Shown here: positions 25,370 through 34,520 of the stretch, piece by piece | Position numbering within the stretch: position 1 is the stretch's first letter | How the letters are laid out: each line of letters opens with the position of its first letter | From: Euzebyella saccharophila | Lineage (GTDB): Bacteria > Bacteroidota > Bacteroidia > Flavobacteriales > Flavobacteriaceae | Reading direction: 5' to 3' | Length of the DNA stretch: 64,000 nt | NCBI RefSeq assembly: GCF_014855495.1 | Contig: NZ_JACYFJ010000002.1 | Span: forward strand, 744,001 to 808,000 | The notes under the pieces: generated by a model | What the model saw: the letters and a program-made list of their open reading frames with translations, nothing else | Told to the model about the DNA's origin: nothing | Database searches by the model: none | Made by a program: the position numbers and the translations under genes

Positions 25370-28057
25370 CTATTTTTGTTTTTCTAGAAATGATATTAAA
25401 GAAGCCAATTCTTCATAACTTAAGGCATTGGCGAGTCCGGTGGGCATCATGGAATTTTCCAATTCCTTTCGACTTGTAATCTCCGTCTTTTTTAACTGGG
25501 TGGCAATACCCGCTATATTGGTCAAGGTAAGGTCATCAGCGGATTCTCGGGTTACAAAACCTATGTACATTTTTCCTTCTTTGGTCTTTACCTGCACGGT
25601 AGCAAAACCTTGGGAGATAGAAGCATTGGGCTTTAATATGGACTCCGTAATCTGTTCCCGGTTCATAATCGAACCTATTTGCCCCATAAACGGCCCCTTC
25701 ATTACCTCACTGGTTTTTAGGCTGTGACAAGTGTTGCACGCTTGTGAACGAAACAGTTCCGCCCCCTTTTCCGGGTCTCCGGGAATTTGCTTCATTGCGA
25801 TCATAACATCTTCAATGGAAGCTTCCCCCACTTGGCCCTTCTTATTTTTTATTTTTTCCAAATCGGCTACCGGTTGTGGCTCCTCCGCCTGTACGGAAGT
25901 ATCCACCACCCCAAAATCCTCTATATCCAAACGGTATTTTGTATTTAAAAGTGCGTAAAGCTCCTTATCGTCCGCTTGTGTCGCCATCCATTCTTCCATT
26001 AAAAAATCTTGGATTCTTTCGGTTTCTGCCCATGGTTGGGTTTTGTAGTACGGACCTCTGGTATCCGGTCTGGTACCCCACCACCAAGAAGTATCATAGG
26101 GGGCCTCCTTATAGTAAATCCTGGCCAAGGAATGCAACAATTTTTCCTTCTTACCAGCATCGGAACTACGTTTATAAGCCTCCATCAGGGCCGTAACCAC
26201 CTTGGGCTGGTGCATATACCTCATGGCCCATAAGGCTAGTTCTTCATTAGGACTGCCAAGAGCTTTGATACATTCATCCACCGCTTTCAACTGCACCAAG
26301 GCCTTTACCGCCAAATGTGGTAGAATCATTTCTAAATTTGGAGTAGCATGTGGCCCCTCCGTACCAAATTTGGGCGCTTTAAAGGAATTGGGTACATTAA
26401 CGGCCAGCAAGTGCTCCGCTACTTCCTTTTTCCCCAATCTACCCAAACCTATTACGGCGGCCGCTTTTACACGATCGCTTCCGTCTTTTAAACCTTTTAC
26501 AAAGGGCGCTACCGAAACTTGCTCCGTATAGGGCTTTCTATCGGCCAAGGCGCGTAGGGCAAACTCCTGAACGGATGCATCATTGGTAAGTTTCTCCAAT
26601 GCCGGGATTGCTTCGCCCCCCTTCAACTGGGCATATGTGAAAATGGCTGCCACCCTTGTTTCCAAACTCTGGCCTTGATCCTTGGCCATATCCAACAAAT
26701 CGCTAGCTCCATCACCTCTTTTAAGGAGTTCCAACTGTGCACTTTGACGAACTTTGGCGCTTCCGGACTCTAAAAGATCCACTACACTGCCGGTCCAATA
26801 ATACTTACTGATATCCGGAAAGGGTTCCGATTTTAACCCTTCGGGCACCAAGCGAACAATAAAACCTTTATCCGGACTTCCGGAATAACCTGCCCCGTCC
26901 CAAGCGGAGAGGTACATTTTCCCCGAAGCATCGATATCCACATCCGTAATTTGGGGCAGCTTTAAAAACTTTTCTTCCTGCTGCGTAAAACTGGCCCCGT
27001 CTTCCGTTACCCTATGTACAAAAAGATAGTTTCTACCCCAGTCACCCATTAAAGGAATCTTGTTAAAATCGGTAGGCCACCGATTATCATCCAAATAAAG
27101 AGCGCCAACGCCAGACCCTCCACCAACATCCACAAGGGCCGGTAATATTTCTTCGGTAAAATTTTTAAAGAGAACGGGATAGCCATATTCACCACTTTGT
27201 ATCTGATGGATAAACCTTATGTTCCACCCACCACCATCATTAGTATTCCCCCGGGTATAGATATTCATAAAAGGATCGATGGCCACATCGTAAATGTTAC
27301 GAAGACCATGGGTGTACATTTCCATTTCCGTGCCATCTGGGCGTACTCTTAGCACGCCGCCACCCAAGCAGGTAAGCTGTCTGCCATCCGTTCCCGTAGC
27401 GTTGTTAAAACCAAAATCGCCAACAGCTATATAGATCCAACCATCAATACCCATTTGAATGCCATTGGTTGCGTGGTCCGTACCTCTTTCTCTTAAATAT
27501 TTTGGATTACTAAGATTCTTGATTAGCACTTTGGCAGGCCCATCAGCAATACCATCATTATCCGTATCATTAAGTACGATCAGATCCATATTCTCGGCCT
27601 TACCGGTGGTTTCCGAAAAACGGGTATGGAGCACAAAAACCTGTTCGCCTACGGGCAAGACACCCCTAGGGTTATCTACCTGGGCAAATTCCGTAACAGC
27701 ATCCATGATGCCATCATTATTGCAGTCTACCAGCCTTTTAATATAACCCTTGCCCATTTCCTTTCCCAAAGAGCCCATCATATCCACTCCAACAAAGACC
27801 TCTCCAACAGCCGATACGGCCATACATGCCGGGCTTGGGGTAATATCCGGACCTGCAAAGGCCCTTATCTCCAACCCTTCCGGAACTTTCAGGGAAGTTA
27901 ACAAAGAGTCGGTTGGATAACTGGGAACCTTGGTACTGACAGTACAATCTACCTTTTGGTCTTGACATCCAGCGATAGCTAAAGATGCCATTAAAATTGC
28001 ATATCTATTTCGATTTTGAAAATATGTTTTGGCAACAAATTGTAGTTTCTTGAGCAT
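25370..28057 (-). CDS. PQQ/NHL-propeller dehydrogenase with HEAT repeats and C-terminal cytochrome c
   Basis: A periplasmic or surface lipoprotein (lipobox ASLAIAGC) of about 895 residues from ATG 28057; the longer frame opens with TTG. Residues about 55-430 form a six-bladed propeller like soluble sugar dehydrogenases (NGIQMGIDGWIYIAVGDFG, MYTHGLRNIYDVAIDP). HEAT-type helical repeats (about 440-690) follow. The end is a cytochrome c domain with haem motif CNTCH and a late Met ligand region (ENSMMPTGLANAL). This is the architecture called membrane-bound dehydrogenase plus haem-binding domain in Planctomycetes and Bacteroidota. It probably oxidises a sugar-like substrate and passes electrons to a partner. 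It is the last gene of the locus B run. Confidence 0.85.
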   Translation of the reverse strand: MLKKLQFVAKTYFQNRNRYAILMASLAIAGCQDQKVDCTVSTKVPSYPTDSLLTSLKVPEGLEIRAFAGPDITPSPACMAVSAVGEVFVGVDMMGSLGKEMGKGYIKRLVDCNNDGIMDAVTEFAQVDNPRGVLPVGEQVFVLHTRFSETTGKAENMDLIVLNDTDNDGIADGPAKVLIKNLSNPKYLRERGTDHATNGIQMGIDGWIYIAVGDFGFNNATGTDGRQLTCLGGGVLRVRPDGTEMEMYTHGLRNIYDVAIDPFMNIYTRGNTNDGGGWNIRFIHQIQSGEYGYPVLFKNFTEEILPALVDVGGGSGVGALYLDDNRWPTDFNKIPLMGDWGRNYLFVHRVTEDGASFTQQEEKFLKLPQITDVDIDASGKMYLSAWDGAGYSGSPDKGFIVRLVPEGLKSEPFPDISKYYWTGSVVDLLESGSAKVRQSAQLELLKRGDGASDLLDMAKDQGQSLETRVAAIFTYAQLKGGEAIPALEKLTNDASVQEFALRALADRKPYTEQVSVAPFVKGLKDGSDRVKAAAVIGLGRLGKKEVAEHLLAVNVPNSFKAPKFGTEGPHATPNLEMILPHLAVKALVQLKAVDECIKALGSPNEELALWAMRYMHQPKVVTALMEAYKRSSDAGKKEKLLHSLARIYYKEAPYDTSWWWGTRPDTRGPYYKTQPWAETERIQDFLMEEWMATQADDKELYALLNTKYRLDIEDFGVVDTSVQAEEPQPVADLEKIKNKKGQVGEASIEDVMIAMKQIPGDPEKGAELFRSQACNTCHSLKTSEVMKGPFMGQIGSIMNREQITESILKPNASISQGFATVQVKTKEGKMYIGFVTRESADDLTLTNIAGIATQLKKTEITSRKELENSMMPTGLANALSYEELASLISFLEKQK

Positions 28058-28395
28058 TAAGATTGGTTGTTTTGGTAATGGAATATATTGGATTCGATAT
28101 CTTTTTAATAATCGTTCCAATGAAAATATTCCTAGCTGGCGTTAAAAAAATAATTTCGTGAAGGTATCAAAAATACTATTTTACGCGGAAGTATTTAATA
28201 TTTCGCCATTTAACATATACCCATATCTGAAAACCAAAGCAATAAAGAGTCTATACTATCTTATTTTCATCACCTATTAATCCATTATGAGGAACAAACC
28301 AACCATAAAATTATCCTTATCGAGAAGGATTAAAGAATCAAGCTTGTTCACCTCCCTCATAAAACTATTGCTTAAAAAGGTTAAAAGATTTAATC

Positions 28396-29151
28396 TTATT
28401 TAACCCAATCAAGGCTATTCCTTAATAAAGTTTGATACGCCTGTAAATCGTGAGCCCTTTCATCATGCCCCAACGTATTGCCTACAATTTTTGCCTTTGG
28501 ATGTTTCACTACCCAAACTACAGGAAATTCTTCACCTGACTCTAAACCTTTACCAATGGCCAAGACCTCGACATCTGTTCCGGCAGGGTCTTTTTCCCAA
28601 CGATAAAGTTCATCTACAATTCTAAAAGTTGCTGGAACGTCTTTCATAATAGGATGTTCCGGTTTGGTAACGATCACCTCAAACTCTTGCAGTTCTTCAT
28701 GTGAGCGTGATCCACCACCAACCAACTCTTTATTGTATTTGGGCCAATCTTCCCAATTGTACCATGTGCTCGGGTGGTAAATAAGCATATCAAGCTTACC
28801 ACTTTCTACATTGGAAAAAATGGATTCCTTAACCTCGACACTCAAGGGTTTGTTGTTGGTCAACATAAGCACATCAACAACTGGAACCAAAGAAGCTATT
28901 TCTGCCATATCTTCGGAATAGACCACCGTATTGCTACCGTTGTCACTCAAGATTTTTCCATCAGCTTTTCCGAAGAACTTTAAAAAATCATGTGATCCGC
29001 CACCTCCGGTAATAGCAATTTTACTGGCCTTCTTATTATTGGCTATGTAATGACCCTTTGCAGCATCAGTAGCATATTCTTTTGGCAGTTCTTGCGTCTT
29101 ACAACCGACGGCCATCGTCAATGTAGCAAGACCTAATAGTATGTTTCTCAT
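28396..29151 (-). CDS. ThuA-like domain lipoprotein
   Basis: A 251-residue lipoprotein (lipobox TMAVGC) with the class I amidotransferase-like ThuA fold: SKIAITGGGGSHDFLKFF near the N-terminus, DVLMLTNNKPLSVEV, LIYHPSTWYNW, and HPIMKDVPATFRIVDELYRW with the conserved H-P-I/D-E-L-Y pattern. The end is GNTLGHDERAHDLQAYQTLL. ThuA proteins act in the 3-keto-sugar route of disaccharide use in rhizobia, but the exact reaction of this secreted branch is unsettled. It lies between two propeller dehydrogenases on one strand, which supports a role in handling oxidised sugars. Confidence 0.85.
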   Translation of the reverse strand: MRNILLGLATLTMAVGCKTQELPKEYATDAAKGHYIANNKKASKIAITGGGGSHDFLKFFGKADGKILSDNGSNTVVYSEDMAEIASLVPVVDVLMLTNNKPLSVEVKESIFSNVESGKLDMLIYHPSTWYNWEDWPKYNKELVGGGSRSHEELQEFEVIVTKPEHPIMKDVPATFRIVDELYRWEKDPAGTDVEVLAIGKGLESGEEFPVVWVVKHPKAKIVGNTLGHDERAHDLQAYQTLLRNSLDWVK

Positions 29152-29190
29152 TTTCTGTTTTATTTCTGTTTATATACCTTTCTCACATAA

Positions 29191-31902
29191 TTATGCCCCT
29201 GTGACCTGAACCTCTTTTTCGCCATTGGGCGTTACAATAATGACCCCTTGCATAAACCTCCAGTGTCCAGGAAATGTACAAACAAAAGGATATCGGCCTG
29301 GCTTGTTCGGTAAGTTGATGATAATGGAATCACTTTCATTCGGGGCAAGCATAGTGGTCGCACCCAAGACATAACGTGAATTAGGAACGTAACCCATTTT
29401 TTCCGCTTCCGGCGTAGCCACAAACTCGTCTACTAGAGGTCCAAAAGCATCTAGGCTTTCAGGTCTTACAACCACCAAGTTATGCGGCATCTGATCCATA
29501 TTCTTCAATTTGATTTCTATGGTTTGACCGGCCTTGGCAAATAGTTCGGTTTGGTCAAAAGCCATCTCTTGAGGAACCGTTTTAAGATCAAAGACCACAT
29601 CGGCCTTGGTCTCACCTACTTTACCGATACCCATATCGATGTATTGATCCCCTCCGGTATTTATACAGTGTAATGCTATTACATTCTTACCTTTCTTGAA
29701 CAATTGACTTTTGGCCTCATCAAGTTTGATGAACTTATAGGCCTGACCGCTAGCGCCCGATTCAGCCATTAACTTCTCACCATTGATGAAAACTTCGTAG
29801 TCATCGTCATGGGCAATCTTCAAGACCGGCTCTTCAATTGCTTCATTCAATTGAAACTCTTTTCTTAACCAGATGTCATTTGAATCCCAAAGTGATTTAG
29901 CTTTTTCAATGGCCTTACCCCCAAAGAAGGCATCTCCCTTTTTCCAGCTAGAGGTATCGAACTGCTCCGATGCCCAATCACCTCCAGGATCTGAGGTGGT
30001 ATACAACCATTGCGAGGCACGGTCTTCTGCAGAAGGAACTATCATTTCTACCACGGCAGGGTCAACAGTTTCATAATTCAGTTCTCTAAAGTATACCTTG
30101 GTAGCTGCATTCAACCACTTATCAGAACTATTGGAAGCATCACCGGCCAACTTTTCCATGTCGGCATAAAGTCCTGATGATTCAGGAAGTTCAGATGCCC
30201 TAACTATCGCCGCCAACCTCACTTGGGCATTCGAATCGGTCAATAATTTGGACCCGGCAAGTAATTCACTACCTGCGGTATCGTTTGGCAACAAGGCCAT
30301 AGCTGCTCTTTTCACGGCAAAGCTTCCGTTTTCAAGTGCCTTTTTTAAAAGATCTTGCGTATTGGCATCTTCTCCATCAAAAGCTCCCAAACCATCCAAG
30401 GTCCACAAAGCATGCAGAACAGGAGCGTTGATTTCTTCATTCTGCCCTAAACCTTCTTCGGCCATTGTAATTAATTCACCTACGAGCTCTTTTTTACCTT
30501 CTTCAACAATCAAGCGTTGCGCCGTAATCCGCCAGAAAAGATTATCACTTTTTAAAGCGGCCAGAAGAGGTTCGTTATCACCTGCATCTAAAGATGTTAT
30601 GGAATCATCTATCTTATCATCGTATTTTACAATGTAGATACGACCATGACCATAGTCTCTTAATTTATTGATGTGAGCATTGCCCTCACCCTTGTCGGCA
30701 TTCCATATTTGATTGTCCATTCCCCTTTTATCGGGGTTATGCTGAATAACGGGGTTGTACCAATCTGCAACCCAAAGGTTACCATCGGGCCCGGTTTCAG
30801 CAAATACAGGGGCTGTCCATGCATCGGTACTGGCAAAGATATTTCCGCCATCGACCTCTTTATAACCCGCCCCATCCTTTACAATTTTGGCAATGTGAAC
30901 CAAATGTCCGGTAGGCTCTGCTACATACATTTGATTTCTATATTCTTTTGGATAGTTGCCTGCCGTATAAAAGTTAGCCCCGGAAGCCGCGGTAAAACCT
31001 CCACGAACATCGACCTGTTGCAGGGGGATGTCGGTAACGGGAGAAATTTCGTAGTGGCCTTGAATAAAATCGGCATTTAAAGCCCAAGAAGGAAGTTTCT
31101 CCAAATATTCGTAGTGCCTTAAAGGAATACCTACATAGCAAGCATGGTTATTATTGGCGGTAGAACCGAAAATTTCGAAATTCTCGTTATAGCCCATTCC
31201 CCAAGTATTATTATCAAACTGACCCACCGGTTCTAAAAAAGAGCCATCTTGACCAAAGCGATAAACACCTCTTTCAAACTTGACATTCTTATCACCGAAG
31301 GTATTTTCAAATCCGGAATATCCAACAGCACCCCATAAGTTATTATCAAGACCATATCTTAAACTTGACGGGCCTGCATGCGTATCAAATGTACCGAAAC
31401 CACCAAAAAGCACGGTGCGCTTGTCCATTTTATCATCCCCATCGGTATCTTCTAAAAAGACCATTTCAGGAGCTTGGGAAACAATAGCTCCCCCCTTGAC
31501 CAAAACAATTCCGGTGGTCAAACTTTGTTCGGTAGCAAAGTCGGTAAACTTATCCGCCTTGCCGTCACCATCGGTGTCCTCACATATGGTTATGCGGTCA
31601 CCGCCCACATCATTCGCCAAGTCGTGGGGATAATCTTTTGACTGCACTACCCATAGCCTTCCTTTCTCATCCCAAGTAAAGGCTATCGGGTTGATAATAT
31701 TCGGTTCGGCCGCAAAAAGATGTGCGCTAAAGCCTTCCGGTAACTGAATGTGCTTTTGTGAATCTTCAGGACTCAGTGGATCTTGTACCTTAGGGTTTTC
31801 CCCCGTGTAGGTAAGAGGCGGTGGCGGTTCTTTCGTTTCGGTACAGGAATAGAGCCCCATACCCAAAATGGCCAAAAAAAGGCCAGATCTAAATTTTATC
31901 AT
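29191..31902 (-). CDS. propeller dehydrogenase with HEAT repeats and C-terminal azurin-like copper domain
   Basis: A 903-residue lipoprotein (lipobox GMGLYSC). Order: propeller (about 45-400, with GFSAHLFAAEPNIINPIAFT and PDGNLWVADWYNPVIQHNP), HEAT repeats (about 430-600), a beta-sandwich (about 620-770, SQWLYTTSDPGGDW to HCINTGGDQYIDMGIG), and an azurin/plastocyanin domain (about 785-895). The blue-copper ligands are visible: His in QMPHNLVVV, then Cys, His and Met in CTFPGHWRFMQG. The copper domain could receive electrons from, or give them to, the cytochrome c of its paralogue at 25370. The substrate is unknown. It is separated from the ThuA-like gene by 39 bp. Confidence 0.88.
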   Translation of the reverse strand: MIKFRSGLFLAILGMGLYSCTETKEPPPPLTYTGENPKVQDPLSPEDSQKHIQLPEGFSAHLFAAEPNIINPIAFTWDEKGRLWVVQSKDYPHDLANDVGGDRITICEDTDGDGKADKFTDFATEQSLTTGIVLVKGGAIVSQAPEMVFLEDTDGDDKMDKRTVLFGGFGTFDTHAGPSSLRYGLDNNLWGAVGYSGFENTFGDKNVKFERGVYRFGQDGSFLEPVGQFDNNTWGMGYNENFEIFGSTANNNHACYVGIPLRHYEYLEKLPSWALNADFIQGHYEISPVTDIPLQQVDVRGGFTAASGANFYTAGNYPKEYRNQMYVAEPTGHLVHIAKIVKDGAGYKEVDGGNIFASTDAWTAPVFAETGPDGNLWVADWYNPVIQHNPDKRGMDNQIWNADKGEGNAHINKLRDYGHGRIYIVKYDDKIDDSITSLDAGDNEPLLAALKSDNLFWRITAQRLIVEEGKKELVGELITMAEEGLGQNEEINAPVLHALWTLDGLGAFDGEDANTQDLLKKALENGSFAVKRAAMALLPNDTAGSELLAGSKLLTDSNAQVRLAAIVRASELPESSGLYADMEKLAGDASNSSDKWLNAATKVYFRELNYETVDPAVVEMIVPSAEDRASQWLYTTSDPGGDWASEQFDTSSWKKGDAFFGGKAIEKAKSLWDSNDIWLRKEFQLNEAIEEPVLKIAHDDDYEVFINGEKLMAESGASGQAYKFIKLDEAKSQLFKKGKNVIALHCINTGGDQYIDMGIGKVGETKADVVFDLKTVPQEMAFDQTELFAKAGQTIEIKLKNMDQMPHNLVVVRPESLDAFGPLVDEFVATPEAEKMGYVPNSRYVLGATTMLAPNESDSIIINLPNKPGRYPFVCTFPGHWRFMQGVIIVTPNGEKEVQVTGA

Positions 31903-31951
31903 TCTTCTATATTCTTGATTAGTAAGTAGGCCATTCAGGTAGGCCCTTGGT

Positions 31952-32359
31952 CTATTTTTTTCGGTAACTAGCGTAGGGTTCTTGTTGGCTCACATCAAGT
32001 GTACCAGCTTCCCAGCCCTCTGGTGGCGACAATACAGCCAAAAACTCAAGATCACCCTTACCTGCATTAAAAGTGCCATGCACCACATCTTTATCTATAT
32101 AGATAGAATCACCCACCTCTAGATATTGCATTTCATCTTCGATCCATTGTTCGGCCCTTCCTTTAAGTATGTACAGTATTTCGTGCATATTCGGATGCCG
32201 GTGAAAATCGTGGCCCATGCCCTCGGGCACTACCACCTTGACCATATAAGACTGTGCGCCTGCCATGGTTTCGGGGTGGTAATGCCAATAATGGAGCCTG
32301 CCAACGGTTTCCTCGAACATTAAATCCTCTTCCTTAACAAATTTCCATTGATCGGACAT
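31952..32359 (-). CDS. single-domain cupin protein
   Basis: A 135-residue cytoplasmic cupin. Motif 1 is GHDFHRHPNMHEILYILKG, with the metal-ligand histidines and Glu. Motif 2 includes GDSIYIDKDVVHGTFN, with the last histidine. There is no signal peptide. Small cupins of this type act as sugar isomerases, oxalate or keto-acid enzymes, or ligand-binding proteins; which applies is not clear. It lies 11 bp after the PEP-hydrolase-like gene, so the two are almost certainly cotranslated, and both probably act on the same metabolite. Confidence 0.8.
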   Translation of the reverse strand: MSDQWKFVKEEDLMFEETVGRLHYWHYHPETMAGAQSYMVKVVVPEGMGHDFHRHPNMHEILYILKGRAEQWIEDEMQYLEVGDSIYIDKDVVHGTFNAGKGDLEFLAVLSPPEGWEAGTLDVSQQEPYASYRKK

Positions 32360-32369
32360 GTTCTATTTT

Positions 32370-33230
32370 CTAAAGGGTTAACGATTTGAACTCTTTGGTC
32401 AAATTGGTCAATGAAGCTTCAACCCCCATTCTTTCTAAAGAGGAAGCCCCTACAAAACCGTGTAAACCGTCAACGTGATCTAAGGCATATCTAACATCAG
32501 AAGGAGTGTTAATTGGGCCGCCGTGCGCTAAAAAGAAGGTATCGTGATTAGCTTTTTTAACAGCATCTACTATTTCTTGGGTACGTTCAAGAGCAGCATC
32601 CATAGAAACGGTTGCATCGGTTACACCAATCGAACCACCGACAGTAGTACCTACGTGGGCAATAATGGCATCTGCACCTGCGTCGGCCATTTGAACCGCT
32701 TCTTCGGGTTTGGCCACATAGACCACAGAGAACATATCCATTCTAGTAGCCAAGTCGACCATAGCCACCTCCTTTTTAAAACTCATTCCTGTTTCTTCCA
32801 GAACGTTTCTAAAATGGCCATCGATAATGGAGTGGGTAGGAAAGTTGTTAACTCCGGAAAAGCCCATGTCTTTCACTTGACCTAGAAAATGCCACATTCT
32901 TCTTCTTGGATCACTACCGTGAACCCCACAGATAACAGGTACTTCCTCTACTACCGGCAAGACTTCAAACTCGCCGATTTCCATAGCGACCGCATTGGCG
33001 TCACCATAGGCCATCATACCTGCGGTAGAACCATGACCGCTCATTCTAAATCGACCAGAATTGTAAATAATGATAAGGTCGGCGCCACCTTTTTCAATGA
33101 ATTTAGCACTGATACCAGTTCCCGCTCCTGCACCGATAATAGCTTTGTTTTGATCTAAAACCTTTTTTAAACGGTCTCTTACTTCTTGTTTGGTATAAGG
33201 GTTACCTATTCCCGTCCATTTGTTAGGCAT
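32370..33230 (-). CDS. PEP-hydrolase family TIM-barrel protein
   Basis: A 286-residue cytoplasmic TIM barrel of the phosphoenolpyruvate hydrolase-like family. Typical pieces are AIIGAGAGTGISAKFIEKGG, ADLIIIYNSGRFRM, PVICGVHGSDPRRRMWHFL, GVNNFPTHSIIDGHFRN and FFLAHGGPINTPSDV. The family resembles isocitrate-lyase/PEP-mutase-type barrels; its physiological reaction is not established. It follows the Tm-1-like gene by 54 bp. In plants the same two domains form one protein (tomato Tm-1), so the neighbouring genes probably encode subunits of one complex. Confidence 0.88.
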   Translation of the reverse strand: MPNKWTGIGNPYTKQEVRDRLKKVLDQNKAIIGAGAGTGISAKFIEKGGADLIIIYNSGRFRMSGHGSTAGMMAYGDANAVAMEIGEFEVLPVVEEVPVICGVHGSDPRRRMWHFLGQVKDMGFSGVNNFPTHSIIDGHFRNVLEETGMSFKKEVAMVDLATRMDMFSVVYVAKPEEAVQMADAGADAIIAHVGTTVGGSIGVTDATVSMDAALERTQEIVDAVKKANHDTFFLAHGGPINTPSDVRYALDHVDGLHGFVGASSLERMGVEASLTNLTKEFKSLTL

Positions 33231-33284
33231 ACTTCAATATTTAATTTTGGTTATACTTATATTTTGTTTGAATTACTTTCAATT

Positions 33285-34520
33285 TTATTTATCCATTAAT
33301 AGCAACAACTCTTCGGTTATTACTTCGGCAAATTCCGAAGTGTTTACGTTTACATCTACCTCAACTACTTTTATCTTCGAGTCTAGATGCTCACATATAG
33401 ACTTAAAAAGTTGCTTATCGGCCTCTGCGTCATAAAACACCTCGCCCTTAGCGCCTATTTTAGATAATCCGTTCAAGGGAAGAACAACGGTAACCGCATT
33501 CTTTGAGCTGTTCAACCTTTCAGCAATTTGCCTACCCAGTATATCGTTCTCGTCTTTATTCGTTCTCATAAGGGTTACGTCGGGTGCCCATGAGAACAAA
33601 TGCCTGTCTTGGTATTTTTCAGGAACCGTACTTTTCGCGGCAAAATTCACCATATCAATACACCCGGGAACCACCACTTGTGGAAGGCCCATTTTTGAGG
33701 CAGATTTTAATCTATGGGGACCAGCGCTACAGATTCCCCCGCACAGCTCATCAGCCAATTCAGTGGTCGTAAGGTCAAGTACGGCGTCAAAAACACCTTC
33801 TTCCATTAAAGACTCCATCGTTTTACCTCCGGTACCTACGGCATGAAAAGCCAGAACATCGTATCCTTTCGATTTTAAGATTTCAGAAGCCCTATTCGCA
33901 CATACCGTGGTGTTACCAAATACACTGAGGGCTATACTACCTTTGGTATCGCTATCTTTTAAAGGCACGATATTGGCCATTCCTAAAACGGCACCTGCGG
34001 CTTGATTGATCAACACCCTACTTATGCGATTAAGACCCGCTACATCAACAATTGAAGGCATCAGCACAATATCTTTATCCTCAATCTTTTCTGATAAATC
34101 TTTAGTGGCCAAGGTACTCAAACACAGTTTTGGTACACCGAATGGTAGGGTTTTCATAGCTTCTATAGCCACAAAGGTACCACCGCCACCGCCCATTCCG
34201 ATTACTGCATTAATCTCATTCTTTTGGAAAAGATCCGCCAGAATTTGTCCTGCACCTTTACCCATGACAATAAGAGCCTCTCCTCTGTCATTCGCCTTCC
34301 TCAATGCCGTGATGTATTGTTCTGCAGCCTCAGCAACCTTATCAGCCTCAAAATTTACAGGAAACTGGTCGGTACTACCTAAAACACCCGTATTAATGGA
34401 AACTACCTCAGCACCTCCTTTTGTCAAACAACTATGTAGGTAGGCGAAATCTTCTGCTTTGGTATCAAAACAGCCCACCATCGCCACCTTAGTTTTTTCA
34501 CTCATATTCTTATTAATCAT
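33285..34520 (-). CDS. Tm-1-like ATP-binding protein (UPF0261)
   Basis: A 411-residue cytoplasmic protein of the UPF0261/Tm-1 N-terminal family. Markers are VAMVGCFDTKAEDFAYLH at the start, AVIGMGGGGGTFVAIEAMKT (glycine-rich nucleotide-binding loop), VDVAGLNRISRVLINQAAGA and VFGNTTVCANRASEIL. The start ATG at 34520 overlaps the TGA of the upstream GH43 gene by four bases, suggesting translational coupling; a second ATG lies five codons later. ATP binding is known for the plant protein, which blocks tomato mosaic virus replication. The bacterial role is unknown. It is followed by the TIM-barrel partner. Confidence 0.88.
   Translation of the reverse strand: MINKNMSEKTKVAMVGCFDTKAEDFAYLHSCLTKGGAEVVSINTGVLGSTDQFPVNFEADKVAEAAEQYITALRKANDRGEALIVMGKGAGQILADLFQKNEINAVIGMGGGGGTFVAIEAMKTLPFGVPKLCLSTLATKDLSEKIEDKDIVLMPSIVDVAGLNRISRVLINQAAGAVLGMANIVPLKDSDTKGSIALSVFGNTTVCANRASEILKSKGYDVLAFHAVGTGGKTMESLMEEGVFDAVLDLTTTELADELCGGICSAGPHRLKSASKMGLPQVVVPGCIDMVNFAAKSTVPEKYQDRHLFSWAPDVTLMRTNKDENDILGRQIAERLNSSKNAVTVVLPLNGLSKIGAKGEVFYDAEADKQLFKSICEHLDSKIKVVEVDVNVNTSEFAEVITEELLLLMDK

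Noticed and set aside
25201-25479. 92-codon plus-strand frame
   Set aside because: It runs through the bidirectional terminator and antisense into the dehydrogenase gene.
30248-31080. Long antisense frames within the azurin-tailed dehydrogenase gene
   Set aside because: They are shadows of a well-supported gene on the other strand.
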